A stretch of DNA of 64,000 nt from Deltaproteobacteria bacterium (GTDB taxonomy: Bacteria; Desulfobacterota; Desulfobacteria; Desulfobacterales; QNYZ01). Below, piece after piece: positions 9,086 through 18,704 of this stretch. The notes under the pieces were generated by a model that saw only the letters and a program-made list of their open reading frames with translations, searched no databases and was not told the origin of the DNA. How positions within the stretch are numbered: position 1 is the first letter of the stretch; every line of letters starts with the position of its first letter. The position numbers were made by a program, and so were the translations under genes. The stretch spans positions 36,207-100,206 of the forward strand of contig QNYZ01000059.1 of the NCBI GenBank assembly GCA_003973265.1, given 5' to 3'.

Positions 9086-9661
9086 CTATTTTTTTGACAG
9101 CATCTCGAGGAAAAGACCGATAATTTTCGGATTCGGGGGCTGGTTGAATTTATTTTCAAACTCCCGACGAAAATTCAATATCGTCGGTTTCTCTCCAGAA
9201 ATAAATTTCTTTATAAACTGGCGCCGACTCTCGTCTGCGGACACTTTTTCCTGGGAAGGGGGTTGGCATCGGTGGTAGGCCAGACGTTTTAAAAAATGTG
9301 CCACCAACTCAACAGACGGCTTTTTACCAAATGTGGCCTCAAACGATTTCCGATAAAGTAGAATCGTTGCATCACTTTCCATGGCAATCTTATCTGTAAA
9401 TGCCACCTGGGGATCAACGTTCTCTTCAGCCGGTTTCTGCTTTTCCGCCGCTACCGGCCCGGGATTGCTTCTTTTCTTTCGACTCTCCTGCATCGACGTA
9501 AAATAATCGATCAGGTCGGCGGTGGGCAGATGCCCGAACTCTTCCAGAAACTCCTGTTCAAGCTGGGTGACAGAACCGTCACCCAGCGTGGCTACTTCTT
9601 TGACAGTCGCCAACATCAAATCCCAATGGGGGGTTTTATTTGTGTCTTTTTTCATTCCCAT
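9086..9661 (-). CDS. Three-repeat helical protein of unknown function
   Basis: 191 residues, no recognised family. Three copies of a ~38-residue unit can be aligned by eye at residues 21-58, 90-127 and 151-188. Each has the pattern F/L-x(3)-F-G/N-x(2)-P-x(3)-L/I-x(3)-F, as in FLEEFGHLPTADLIDYF, FEATFGKKPSVELVAHF and FENKFNQPPNPKIIGLF. Charged linkers separate the copies. It follows the dCache-HAMP gene by 57 bases on the same strand and is probably in one operon with it, converging on the DUF4388-like gene. It could be a cytoplasmic partner of that receptor. An alternative start lies at 9655. Confidence 0.55.
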   Translation of the reverse strand: MGMKKDTNKTPHWDLMLATVKEVATLGDGSVTQLEQEFLEEFGHLPTADLIDYFTSMQESRKKRSNPGPVAAEKQKPAEENVDPQVAFTDKIAMESDATILLYRKSFEATFGKKPSVELVAHFLKRLAYHRCQPPSQEKVSADESRRQFIKKFISGEKPTILNFRREFENKFNQPPNPKIIGLFLEMLSKK

Positions 9662-9718
9662 CGCTTTGCTGCTGGGTATTTTCCTCTACGAACGTTTTTT
9701 TTATGAAACTGCGTATTT

Positions 9719-10897
9719 TTATTTTTTTGTCAACCGACCGATAAAAATATTCATCGATTTCCTGAGGCGCTCAATTGCCTCTGCCAGTTGACCGGTTTCA
9801 TCTTTCGAAGTCACCGAAATAACGGTCTTTAAATCCCCCTTGCTCATCTTTTCCGTTGCCCGGGTCAGATAGGATATCGGTTTGGTAATAGATCCGGCCA
9901 GAAGGAAAGAAATCAATAAAGTAACAACAAGGACTATCAGTCCGATCAGGAGAAAAATATTCTGAAACTTTTTGGCGGCTTTAAAAACGACGCTGTTTGG
10001 AACAATATCGACAATCGTCCCTAACCGCTGAACGCCTTCCCCATCCAGAAACACAGGTGCCATTGAGATCACATTATCTTTTTGCGGAACGGCACCTGTC
10101 GTTTTGCTGTTGATAATCTTTCCTGCAACCTGGGGAAAATCTGATTTAAAATTCGCTCCGGTATCTCTGTCCGCTTTTCCGCCCCATTCCTTCTCGGCAT
10201 CCGGATGGGAATAATAATTGCCTTTACCGTCAATAAATACGAGCAGCTCGTCAGCATCGGCATTATCGCGTACCAGACGCAGAAATTTTTTGGCAATGAC
10301 ATTGAAGAGAACGATGCCCTTGAATTGCTTGTTCTGATCAAACAGGGGCGTCCCATACCGAATAACCGGCCGCAACGGCTGCTCAATCTTACCCCTTTCC
10401 CTGTTCAGGTCCAGAGGAGAAATCATCAGCGCGCCTTCGGGGAGTTTGGCGGTATCTGCAAAATAGTACCGGCTTTTTTTATTCTGGAGCTTCGATTTGT
10501 GAACAATATAACTCTTGTCATTATCCCGGTTCACCCGAACCACTTCCATCCCGTCAGAATTTAAATACCTGATCTGATTATAGATTTTCTTGTTTTCTGA
10601 AAAAGCCAGAAAATCTTTCTCAAGCGCTGCCACGGCACTGGCCGCATCTTCAATCCTGGCGTTGGCAACCCGTCTGGCCGCCGTTGAGTCTTTCAGATAA
10701 AAAAGATCACTGGAAACACCAGCCAGGAAATCCTCAACCTTTGAAGACACCAGCGACACCTTGTTGTTTAATTTACTGATACTGTTTGCCTTTACCGTAT
10801 TGGTAATATTGTAAATACCGTAAGCACCTACAGACAATAATGGCAACAGCGCCACCAGTAAAAAAGCCAGCAATAATTTGTTTTTAATTTTTCTCAT
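9719..10897 (-). CDS. dCache-HAMP receptor lacking an output domain
   Basis: 392 residues. Membrane segment at about 7-27, a large periplasmic dCache sensor at about 35-300 (IRYLNSDGMEVVRVNRD and GNYYSHPDAEKEWGG are typical ligand-pocket elements), a second membrane segment at about 313-335, and a HAMP domain at about 337-388 (SITKPISYLTRATEKMSKGDL). The protein stops after HAMP, with no methyl-accepting, kinase or cyclase domain. It may act through a separate protein, the downstream three-repeat protein being the obvious candidate. The stop is followed by that gene without any remnant of a longer reading frame. Confidence 0.8.
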   Translation of the reverse strand: MRKIKNKLLLAFLLVALLPLLSVGAYGIYNITNTVKANSISKLNNKVSLVSSKVEDFLAGVSSDLFYLKDSTAARRVANARIEDAASAVAALEKDFLAFSENKKIYNQIRYLNSDGMEVVRVNRDNDKSYIVHKSKLQNKKSRYYFADTAKLPEGALMISPLDLNRERGKIEQPLRPVIRYGTPLFDQNKQFKGIVLFNVIAKKFLRLVRDNADADELLVFIDGKGNYYSHPDAEKEWGGKADRDTGANFKSDFPQVAGKIINSKTTGAVPQKDNVISMAPVFLDGEGVQRLGTIVDIVPNSVVFKAAKKFQNIFLLIGLIVLVVTLLISFLLAGSITKPISYLTRATEKMSKGDLKTVISVTSKDETGQLAEAIERLRKSMNIFIGRLTKK

Positions 10898-11447
10898 TTT
10901 CTTCTTTCCTTTCTCTGAAAACAGAATATATCATTTTATGGTGATTTATTGAATTGCCAAACGGGCAAGCCGTTACGCTCAATCCTGATGTAAAAATATT
11001 ATGCAAAAATAATGCCGTAATTTTTAAATGCCGTGCATTCATACCTTTCGGGTTTGAGAACAAGACACGATCGCAAGCTGAAAAGAGTGTAAAGCGCGTT
11101 ATAATTAAAACGAAAACAGGTGATTCTGTATTCAAAATCTGGTCCCGGCCGCCTTTTTACCTTTAGGAATCATACACGAATCCGGGTGATCTGGCCCGAT
11201 GTGCTAAATCACACCGCCATTGGTACAATATCGTTGCGTCTCCTTTTTAATGGCGAATAAAAATGATATATTATACAGACATAAAATAGTTGCGTACCTT
11301 ATATCTCTCTTTTTATCAAGAAAGCTGAAAAACAGAAAAAAATGTAATTCGTATTCCAGACACCGTAATCGACGCCGGAAATCCGGCGTACCGATCGGCG
11401 ATCGGCAGGGAAATGGGCGGAAAAAACCCACCGAAAGGAGATAAACC
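10898..11447. other. 550-base divergent intergenic region
   Basis: AT-rich stretch between the dCache gene (minus) and the dehydrogenase gene (plus). Reading frames here have no family resemblance. An A/T-rich segment near 11260-11285 could contain a -10 element for the plus-strand gene, but I cannot place a convincing -35. Confidence 0.4.
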
Positions 11448-12326
11448 ATGACAATTGCTTTTATCGGGATGGGAACCATGGGTACACCCATGGCGATGAA
11501 TATTCTCAATGCCGGATACGATCTGGTTGTGCACAACCGGCATCGAGACAGAGAAATACCACTTGTCGAAAAAGGCGCCACCCGGGCGCCCTCGCCGGCC
11601 GCCGCCGCCGAAACGGCTGAGATCGTGATTATCTGTGTCAGCGATACGCCGGATGTGGAAGAGATTGTGCTGGGCGAGAACGGAATTATCCGGGGAGCCG
11701 GGAAAAATACCCTTGTCGTGGATATGTCCACCATCAGTCCAGCGGCCACCCGCCGAATGGCCACGACGCTGGGAGAAAAAGGAATCCGGATGATTGATGC
11801 GCCGGTCTCCGGTGGATCCGAGGGCGCCATCAACGGGACCCTGGCCATCATGGCCGGTGGCACGCCAGCGGATGTCGAGACGGCCCGACCCGTGCTTGCG
11901 TCCATGGGGAAAACCATCACCCATGTCGGCCCTGTCGGATCCGGTCAGGTCACCAAAGCCATTAATCAGGTGATCATCGCGGCGACCTATCTCGGCGTAG
12001 CCGAGGGAATGACCCTGGGATTAAAAGCCGGCCTGGATATGGAAAAGGTGGTGTCCGCTATCGCCGGCGGCGCGGCCGGGTCCTGGGTGCTGGAGAACCG
12101 GTCGGCGTTTATGATCAAGAATGATTACCCCCTGGGGTTCCGCGTCCGACTCCACGCCAAGGATCTGAGAATCGCGCTGGAAGCCGCCCGTGAGATGGGA
12201 GCCGCCCTGCCGGTATCCGCACTGGTCGATCAGATCGAATCCGGCCTGATCGGCCGTGGGTATGGAGATGAAGACGTCTCCGCCATGGCACGCACCATTC
12301 GTGAGATGTCAGGCATTGACAGCTGA
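11448..12326 (+). CDS. NAD(P)-dependent beta-hydroxyacid dehydrogenase (HIBADH/tartronate-semialdehyde reductase family)
   Basis: 292 residues. N-terminal Rossmann nucleotide site GMGTMGTPMAMNI, substrate-binding DAPVSGGSEGAINGTL, and the catalytic Lys in GQVTKAINQVI are all intact. The family reduces tartronate semialdehyde, oxidises 3-hydroxyisobutyrate or acts on related acids; the sequence alone does not choose between them. AAGGAGATAAACC precedes the ATG. It lies 110 bases upstream of an ABC importer with its own promoter, so it could handle an imported compound, but a functional link is not shown. Confidence 0.85.
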   Translation: MTIAFIGMGTMGTPMAMNILNAGYDLVVHNRHRDREIPLVEKGATRAPSPAAAAETAEIVIICVSDTPDVEEIVLGENGIIRGAGKNTLVVDMSTISPAATRRMATTLGEKGIRMIDAPVSGGSEGAINGTLAIMAGGTPADVETARPVLASMGKTITHVGPVGSGQVTKAINQVIIAATYLGVAEGMTLGLKAGLDMEKVVSAIAGGAAGSWVLENRSAFMIKNDYPLGFRVRLHAKDLRIALEAAREMGAALPVSALVDQIESGLIGRGYGDEDVSAMARTIREMSGIDS

Positions 12327-12358
12327 CTGCGGACATATCAGGATCAACAGATTAGCTA

Positions 12359-12387
12359 TTGACCTCATTGGGCCATATCCCTATGAT
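12359..12387 (+). promoter_or_regulatory. Sigma-70 promoter of the ABC importer operon
   Basis: TTGACC at 12359-12364, a 17-base spacer and TATGAT at 12382-12387, about 50 bases before the substrate-binding protein start, which has AGAGGAG upstream. A good match with optimal spacing. Confidence 0.6.
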
Positions 12388-12436
12388 ATGAAATGATTTT
12401 ACGTATATTTAAAAACCCAAAAAGAGGAGTTATGAA

Positions 12437-13984
12437 ATGAAAAAAATGATGATTCTTTTTCTGGCCGCTGCATTGCTTTTCCCTTTCAGTGCCGGTGCAA
12501 AGACCTTGCGCCTTGCCATGGATGCAGACCCGGTATCACTGGACCCGCATGTCCAGCTTTCCGGCGGGATGCTGCAATACTCGCATCTGGTCTTCGATCC
12601 GCTGGTTCGGTGGACCAAGGATACCAAAATTGAACCCCGCCTGGCCGAGAAGTGGGAACGTATGGACGACCTGACCATGCGGTTTTACCTGCGCAAGGGG
12701 GTTAAATTTCACAGCGGCAACGAATTGACCGCCAAAGACGTGGCCTGGACACTCGCCCGTTTAAAAAGGAGCGGCGATTTCAAAGGGCTGTTTGAACCCT
12801 TTGCCGATCCAGTCATCATCGACGATTACACCATCGACATTAAGACCAAAAAACCATACGGTCTGCTGCTCAACATGTGTACCTACATCTTCCCGATGGA
12901 TTCTAAATTTTACACCGGCACGGATAAAAAAGGTCATCCCAAGGATACCATCGTCAAGACCGAGTGGTCCTTTGCCAACGAAAATGAATCTGGAACCGGT
13001 AAGTATGTTGTGGCCGAGCGTGAACAGGGCCAGAAATGGGTGTTGAAGGCATTTCCTGATTACTGGGACAAGAACACGGGAAACGTCGATGAGATTATCC
13101 TCACCCCCATCAGCGAGGATGCCACCCGCGTGGCGGCACTGCTGGCCGGCGATGTGGATTTCATCATGCCGGTTCCCCCCCAGGATTTCGACCGCATTGA
13201 AAAGGCCGACGGGATCAAACTTATCACCATGACCGGCTCGCGAATCATCACTTTCCAGATTAACCAGAAACGCCGGGAAGAGTTTAAAAATGCCAAGGTC
13301 CGCCAGGCCATGGTATACGCCGTCAACAATGCCGGGATCGTTAAAAAAATAATGAAAGGCCGGGCCGGTGTGGCCGCCCAGAACTCTCCCAGGGGCTACC
13401 AGGGACATAATCCGGCGCTTCAACCGCGCTTTGATCTGGCAAAGGCCAGGCAGTTGATGAAGGAGGCCGGCTACGAAAAAGGCTTTACCGTCTCCATGAT
13501 CGCCCCCAACAACCGCTATGTTAACGACGAGAAGATTGCCGTCGCCACGGCAGCCATGCTGTCCAAAATCGGTATCAAGGTCGATCTGAAAACCATGCCC
13601 AAGGCCCAGTACTGGGATCAGTTTGACGCTCAGGTGGCCGATATTCAGATGATCGGCTGGCATTCTGACACCGAGGATTCGGCCAACTTCTATGAATTTC
13701 TCTATATGTGTCCCAACAAAGAAACCGGTTATGGCCAGTACAACAGCGGAAACTACTGCAACAAACGGGTAGATGAACTCACCCTGGCCTCACAAAGTGA
13801 AACAAATGTGGAAAAACGGATGGCCATGCTGCAGGAAGTGGAAAAAATCCTGTACGACGACGCGGCCTTCATCCCCTTTCACTGGCAGATGCTCTCGTGG
13901 GCGGGCAGTGACAAGCTGAAAAATGCGAATGATATCATCAATGTAATGAACTTCCCCTATTTCGGCGACCTTATCATGAAATAG
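12437..13984 (+). CDS. Oligopeptide/dipeptide/nickel-type ABC transporter substrate-binding protein
   Basis: 515 residues, with a Sec signal peptide (ILFLAAALLFPFSAGA) and an SBP_bac_5 fold: DPVSLDPHVQLSGGMLQYSH, LAEKWERMDDLTMRFYLRKGVKFHSG, VRQAMVYAVN. It binds the ligand in the periplasm and delivers it to the two permeases encoded next. Family members carry peptides, nickel chelates, opines, or sugars, and the ligand cannot be deduced here. First gene of a complete five-gene operon with its own promoter. Confidence 0.88.
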   Translation: MKKMMILFLAAALLFPFSAGAKTLRLAMDADPVSLDPHVQLSGGMLQYSHLVFDPLVRWTKDTKIEPRLAEKWERMDDLTMRFYLRKGVKFHSGNELTAKDVAWTLARLKRSGDFKGLFEPFADPVIIDDYTIDIKTKKPYGLLLNMCTYIFPMDSKFYTGTDKKGHPKDTIVKTEWSFANENESGTGKYVVAEREQGQKWVLKAFPDYWDKNTGNVDEIILTPISEDATRVAALLAGDVDFIMPVPPQDFDRIEKADGIKLITMTGSRIITFQINQKRREEFKNAKVRQAMVYAVNNAGIVKKIMKGRAGVAAQNSPRGYQGHNPALQPRFDLAKARQLMKEAGYEKGFTVSMIAPNNRYVNDEKIAVATAAMLSKIGIKVDLKTMPKAQYWDQFDAQVADIQMIGWHSDTEDSANFYEFLYMCPNKETGYGQYNSGNYCNKRVDELTLASQSETNVEKRMAMLQEVEKILYDDAAFIPFHWQMLSWAGSDKLKNANDIINVMNFPYFGDLIMK

Positions 13985-14013
13985 CCGGTTCAAACACGTT
14001 GATCTTACGTAGA

Positions 14014-14045
14014 TACCGGGGAGTTGCTATCCGCACTCCCCGGTA
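14014..14045 (+). promoter_or_regulatory. Intercistronic hairpin after the binding-protein gene
   Basis: Perfect 11-bp inverted repeat TACCGGGGAGT / ACTCCCCGGTA with a 10-base loop, placed 30 bases after the binding-protein stop and 60 bases before the first permease. No T-run follows. Such hairpins commonly protect the 3' end of the binding-protein mRNA and allow it to be made in excess over the membrane components; that role is inferred. Confidence 0.7.
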
Positions 14046-14105
14046 TGTACGAAAGCCGCATTTATCGTCACCGACGTTCACCACAGGCCAGACAAATAAT
14101 TAATT

Positions 14106-15086
14106 ATGTTTGCATTCATCATCCGCCGGGTCTTTCAAGCCCTTATCGTCATGCTGATCATCAGTCTCCTCGGATTTGCCATCAAACAATCCGTGGGAGA
14201 TCCGGTCCGGGAAATCACGGGTATCTCGGTATCGGCGGAAGAACGTGACGCACTTCGTGAAAAACTGGGTCTGAATGACCCCTTTCTCGTCCAATGGGTT
14301 CGGTTTTTAGACAGGGCCGTCCATGGTGACCTGGGCAACTCATTCTATTTTAAACGCCCGGCTTTTGATGTTATTTTGTCCAAGGCCCCGGCAACCCTTG
14401 AGCTGGTCTTTGCCACGGCTCTTCTCGTTATTTTATTTTCCGTTCCCATCGGCATTTATGCGGCGGTTCGCCCCAATGCCTGGCCCGCCCGTTTCTTAAT
14501 GGGAGCATCTATTGTAGGGGTATCCATCCCCGTTTTTCTGACCGCCATACTATTGATTTACATTTTCTCCGTCACCCTGGGCTGGCTGCCCTCTTTCGGC
14601 CGGGGTGAACTGATCGAGATATTTCCCGGCTGGAAATCGGGATTTTTCACCTGGGACGGTCTCGCTCACCTGGTCATGCCCTCGGTGGCCCTGACCACGA
14701 TCATGCTGCCTTTGTTTATCCGCCTGGTACGGGCCGAAATGAAGGAAGCCCTTGAGACCGAATACGTCAAATTCGCACGGGCGAAAGGCCTGCGGCCTTC
14801 CCGCGTCCTGCTGCTGCACGCATTTAAAAATACGCTCCTGCCGGTGATTACCGTGGGCGGGGTCCAGCTGGGAATTCTAATCGCATTTACCATTCTGACC
14901 GAAACCGTGTTCCAGTGGAAAGGGATGGGATCCATGTTCATTGAATCCATTGAACGGGCCGATACATCGCTGACCGTTGCATACATGGTTTTTGTGGGGT
15001 TTATCTTTGTCGTGGTCAATACCATTGTCGATGTAATTTACGGCCTGGTCAACCCCATGGTGCGCGTGGCGGGAGGCAGGTCGTGA
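14106..15086 (+). CDS. ABC transporter permease, DppB/OppB type
   Basis: 326 residues with about six membrane helices, beginning with the N-terminal FAFIIRRVFQALIVMLIISLL helix followed by a large loop (LREKLGLNDPFLVQW) typical of DppB. The ATPase-coupling EAA region is visible around ETEYVKFARAKGLRPSRVL. It forms the translocation pore with the next gene product. Its end overlaps the start of the next gene by four bases (GTGA), indicating coupled translation. Confidence 0.88.
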   Translation: MFAFIIRRVFQALIVMLIISLLGFAIKQSVGDPVREITGISVSAEERDALREKLGLNDPFLVQWVRFLDRAVHGDLGNSFYFKRPAFDVILSKAPATLELVFATALLVILFSVPIGIYAAVRPNAWPARFLMGASIVGVSIPVFLTAILLIYIFSVTLGWLPSFGRGELIEIFPGWKSGFFTWDGLAHLVMPSVALTTIMLPLFIRLVRAEMKEALETEYVKFARAKGLRPSRVLLLHAFKNTLLPVITVGGVQLGILIAFTILTETVFQWKGMGSMFIESIERADTSLTVAYMVFVGFIFVVVNTIVDVIYGLVNPMVRVAGGRS

Positions 15087-16000
15087 CCCGGATCAAACAA
15101 TTCTTCAATTCTTTTTTCTTTTACAGATTTATCCGCGACCCCGTTGCCATCGGGAGTTTCATCGTTCTGGCAGTCCTGTTTATCTCCGGATTTGGCGCAC
15201 CGGTTATCGCTCCCCATAACCCCTATGACACGACCACGATCGACATCATGGATTCGGAACTGCCGCCTTTCTGGTATCCCGACAGCGACAGCCGTTTTCT
15301 CCTGGGGACCGATTCCCAGGGCCGGGATATGCTGTCCACCATGCTGTACGGCATGCGCGTATCGATCTTTATCGGGCTGGGCGCCGTGACCCTGCAGGCC
15401 TTTTTAGGAATCACCATCGGCCTGATTGCCGGATACAAGGGCGGAAGATTCGAAGCCTTCCTCATGCGCGTAGCCGATGTTCAGCTCTCTTTTTCCACCT
15501 ATATGGTAGCCATCTTTTTCGGCGCTCTCTTTCAGGCGGCGTTCGGGATGGGGTTGTATGAAAATTTCGCCATCCCGATGCTGATCTTTATCATTGGATT
15601 CGCCGAATGGCCGCAATATGCCCGTACCGTCCGCGCCTCGGTCCTTGGCGAAAAGAAAAAGGAATATGTGGAAGCCGCCCGTGTCATCGGTCTGCCGTCC
15701 CGACGGATCATGTGGAACCATATCCTGCCCAACACGCTGACGCCGGTCCTGGTGATCTCCACGGTCCAGGTCGCCAACGCCATCATGAGCGAAGCGGCGC
15801 TGTCGTTCATCGGTCTGGGCATGCCCGTTACCCGGCCCTCTTTGGGCTCTTTAATCAAAGCCGGATTCGATTTCATTTTCAGCGGCTCATGGTGGATTAC
15901 CCTCTTTCCGGGAATTATGCTGGTAATCCTGATTCTGTCGATCAACCTTCTGGGCGACTGGCTCAGGGATTTTCTCAATCCCAAATTGTATAAGGGGTAG
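15083..16000 (+). CDS. ABC transporter permease, DppC/OppC type
   Basis: 305 residues from a GTG start overlapping the previous stop. It has the DppC layout: an N-terminal helix, the DSQGRDMLSTMLYGMRVSI block, and the coupling motif EYVEAARVIGLPSRRIMWNHILPN. Partner of the upstream permease. Two bases separate its stop from the ATG of the first ATPase gene. Confidence 0.88.
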   Translation: MTRIKQFFNSFFFYRFIRDPVAIGSFIVLAVLFISGFGAPVIAPHNPYDTTTIDIMDSELPPFWYPDSDSRFLLGTDSQGRDMLSTMLYGMRVSIFIGLGAVTLQAFLGITIGLIAGYKGGRFEAFLMRVADVQLSFSTYMVAIFFGALFQAAFGMGLYENFAIPMLIFIIGFAEWPQYARTVRASVLGEKKKEYVEAARVIGLPSRRIMWNHILPNTLTPVLVISTVQVANAIMSEAALSFIGLGMPVTRPSLGSLIKAGFDFIFSGSWWITLFPGIMLVILILSINLLGDWLRDFLNPKLYKG

Positions 16001-16002
16001 AC

Positions 16003-17046
16003 ATGGGTCAACTGCTGGCGGTAAAGGATCTTACCGTTAAATTCGCACTCCGACGTTCGAGCCTGACCGCCGTCAATAACGTCTCTTTCTCTTTGAGCAG
16101 AGGAGAGCGGATGGGGCTGGTGGGCGAATCCGGAGCCGGCAAATCCGTTACCGGTTTTTCACTGATCAACCTGATCAGCAAGCCCGGGTATATTGATACC
16201 GGCAGTATCCTTTTCGAAGGACGGGAACTAACCGGCCTTTCGGACGAGGAAATACGTCAGATTCGCGGCAACCGGATCACAATGATTTTTCAAGACCCGA
16301 TGATGACCCTCAATCCGGTATTAACCATCGGCACACAAATGGTGGAAACCCTCAAGGCCCATGGAAATATTTCCACCCGCAAGGCTGAAGCCGTTGCCAT
16401 TGACAAACTTCGGCTGGTCCAGATTCCATCACCGGAAAAACGGCTGAGGCAGTACCCCCATGAGTTTTCAGGCGGGATGCGTCAACGCATCGTTATCGCC
16501 ATTGCGCTGCTGACCGAACCGGCCCTGATTATTGCCGATGAACCGACCACGGCCCTGGATGTCACCATTCAGGCGGAAATCATGGATCTGTTGATCACTT
16601 TATGTGACTTATCAAAAATGGGGTTGATCCTGATTACCCATGATCTGGGCGTCGTCTCCGAAGTCACGGAAAAAATCGCCGTGATGTATGCCGGAAAAAT
16701 CGTTGAAAGCGGCCCGACCCGGTCGATTATCAGCGACCCTTCGCACCCGTATACAAAGGGCCTGGTCAAAGCCATCCCCGGGAATATCCCTCCGGGAGAA
16801 CCTCTGCATCAGATCCCCGGCATGATGCCGACCTTGACAGACATTCCGGCCGGGTGCTCGTTTCATCCCCGGTGCGAATACGCCGGCAATATCTGCACCA
16901 CGCAAATTCCCGACCTTGCCCCGGTTCCTTCCCGGCAAAGTAACGTTGCCTGTCACATGATCAGTGGGCGTCTGGCTCCATCGGATATCGGCTCAGCCGC
17001 CCGCCGCAAGAGACAAACGGCCATCGCAGAGGAGTTACCTGCATGA
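16003..17046 (+). CDS. ABC transporter ATP-binding protein, DppD/OppD type
   Basis: 347 residues with Walker A GESGAGKS, Q-loop FQDP, signature FSGGMRQR, Walker B LIIADEPTTALD and switch His in LITHDLGVV. The C-terminal extension has the oligopeptide-transporter Cys-rich block (CSFHPRCEYAGNIC ... C), which in some relatives holds a 4Fe-4S cluster. The stop overlaps the next start (ATGA). Confidence 0.9.
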   Translation: MGQLLAVKDLTVKFALRRSSLTAVNNVSFSLSRGERMGLVGESGAGKSVTGFSLINLISKPGYIDTGSILFEGRELTGLSDEEIRQIRGNRITMIFQDPMMTLNPVLTIGTQMVETLKAHGNISTRKAEAVAIDKLRLVQIPSPEKRLRQYPHEFSGGMRQRIVIAIALLTEPALIIADEPTTALDVTIQAEIMDLLITLCDLSKMGLILITHDLGVVSEVTEKIAVMYAGKIVESGPTRSIISDPSHPYTKGLVKAIPGNIPPGEPLHQIPGMMPTLTDIPAGCSFHPRCEYAGNICTTQIPDLAPVPSRQSNVACHMISGRLAPSDIGSAARRKRQTAIAEELPA

Positions 17047-18065
17047 AAAGAGACCGCGGTCTGTTATCCGTTGAAAACCTGGTGAAGCATTTCGATATTT
17101 CCGGCGGACTTCTTGACCAGTTGTCCTTTGACAAGGGACGCCTGATACGAAAACAGACCACGGTAAAAGCAGTCAACAACGTCAGCTTCACCATTCAGGC
17201 CGGTGAAACCCTGAGCGTCGTGGGCGAAAGCGGTTGCGGGAAATCCACCCTGGCACGAACCATCATGGGGCTTTATCCACCCGACAGTGGCCGCATTTAC
17301 TATCAGTCCGAACGAATTGATCACCTCTCATCCCACCAGATGCTTCCCTATCGCGCTAAAATGCAGATGATTTTCCAGGACCCGTATGCATCTTTGAACC
17401 CGCGAAAAACCGTTCGGCAGACCCTGGAAGAACCGCTGACCTTTCACCATCGGAACCTGTCGCCAGGCCGGGTAAAGGAGAAGGTAGCCGAAGTGATGAC
17501 GCAGGTCGGCGTGGCTCCCCAATGGGCCGGCCGGTATCCCCACGAATTCTCCGGCGGACAGCGCCAGAGGATCAGCATTGCCCGGGCATTGATGGTTGAT
17601 CCGGAGTTTATCGTCGCCGATGAACCGGTATCGGCACTGGATGTCTCGATTCAGGCCCAGATTTTAAACCTGCTGATGAATGCCCAGAAAAAACGGGGGC
17701 TGACATATCTTTTTATTACCCACGACCTGTCCGTGGTGGCCCATATCAGTACACGGGTGGCCGTGATGTACCTGGGGACACTGTGCGAACTGGCGCCGAG
17801 GGCCGAACTGTACGCCGCGCCGCGCCATCCGTATACCCGGGCCCTGTTATCGGCCATCCCCAAGCTGGGCCGGAAAAAACAAAAACACATTCGCCTGAGT
17901 GGCGAGGTACCCACCCCGATCCATCTACCGGGCGGCTGTGTGTTTCATGGCCGGTGTCAATATGCCGATGACCGATGTCACAGGGAAATTCCAGAATTGA
18001 AGCGTTTATCAACCGGTACATACGTCGCCTGCCATGCGGTGGAAGAGGGCCGAAACCAGCCCTGA
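17043..18065 (+). CDS. ABC transporter ATP-binding protein, DppF/OppF type
   Basis: 340 residues with Walker A GESGCGKST, FSGGQRQR signature, IVADEPVSALD and LFITHDLSVV. The C-terminal CVFHGRCQYADDRC block is conserved as in the partner ATPase. Last gene of the importer operon; the next gene begins about 195 bases later. No clear terminator hairpin was seen between them. Confidence 0.9.
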   Translation: MKRDRGLLSVENLVKHFDISGGLLDQLSFDKGRLIRKQTTVKAVNNVSFTIQAGETLSVVGESGCGKSTLARTIMGLYPPDSGRIYYQSERIDHLSSHQMLPYRAKMQMIFQDPYASLNPRKTVRQTLEEPLTFHHRNLSPGRVKEKVAEVMTQVGVAPQWAGRYPHEFSGGQRQRISIARALMVDPEFIVADEPVSALDVSIQAQILNLLMNAQKKRGLTYLFITHDLSVVAHISTRVAVMYLGTLCELAPRAELYAAPRHPYTRALLSAIPKLGRKKQKHIRLSGEVPTPIHLPGGCVFHGRCQYADDRCHREIPELKRLSTGTYVACHAVEEGRNQP

Positions 18066-18260
18066 TTTCTCCGACAACGCCCCTGCCGCATCCCAATCAA
18101 ATAACTCTCGTTTCCGGAAACAGGTTATCCATGGCAATAACAGGGTAATTTGTAACCACTTGGCCAGATCGGGTTCTATAATCGTAACAGACATGAATGC
18201 TATTGACCTGATGTAAATAGCGACTTATTTTATCCACCAAACAGACATGAAGGAGCTACC

Positions 18261-18464
18261 ATGAATATCGATCGGTTTGTTTTTGCTTTTGCCGGTGCCG
18301 TTATCCTTATTAGCATTCTATTATCTATTGTTCACAGTCAGAACTGGCTCTGGATTGCCGCCTTTGTGGGCGCCAATATGCTCCAGGCCGCATTCACCGG
18401 ATTTTGCCCACTGGCAATGATTCTCAAAGGTATCGGCATTAAACCGGGCGAAGCCTTCAAATAA
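18261..18464 (+). CDS. DUF2892/YgaP-like small membrane protein
   Basis: 67 residues with two hydrophobic segments and the DUF2892 ending [16 protein letters not shown]. In YgaP this region anchors a rhodanese domain; here it stands alone. AAGGAGCTACC precedes the ATG. The conserved Cys in GFCP is kept. It lies just before an FmdB-type zinc-ribbon gene. Confidence 0.8.
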   Translation: MNIDRFVFAFAGAVILISILLSIVHSQNWLWIAAFVGANMLQAAFTGFCPLAMILKGIGIKPGEAFK

Positions 18465-18486
18465 TCACAGAAAGGAATCAACCCCT

Positions 18487-18687
18487 ATGCCGATTTACGA
18501 ATATCAATGTGACGCGTGCCACCATACTTTTGAACAACTGGTGATATCAAAAAACGACAAGCCGTCTGATTGTCCTGAATGCGGCGCAAAGAAGGTCCGG
18601 CGGCTGATGAGCTGTAGCCGCTTTGTCAGCACATCCGGTTCCGGCGGCGGTGGATGTGCACCGGGCGTATCCAGTGGGTTTTCCTGA
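18487..18687 (+). CDS. FmdB-family zinc ribbon protein
   Basis: 66 residues starting MPIYEYQCDACHHTFEQL, with a CxxC...CPEC zinc knuckle and a Gly/Ser-rich tail (SGSGGGGCAPG). This is the FmdB/CxxC_CXXC_SSSS family, associated in some organisms with formamidase or methane genes but without a firmly established role. 22 bases after the DUF2892 gene, so probably in one transcript. Confidence 0.88.
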   Translation: MPIYEYQCDACHHTFEQLVISKNDKPSDCPECGAKKVRRLMSCSRFVSTSGSGGGGCAPGVSSGFS

Positions 18688-18704
18688 GGGGCATAAACGA
18701 TGAA

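Noticed and set aside
11204..11920. Long open frame antisense to the hydroxyacid dehydrogenase
   Set aside because: Low-complexity translation rich in Ser/Pro/Ile, no family resemblance, and opposite to a clearly real gene with intact motifs.
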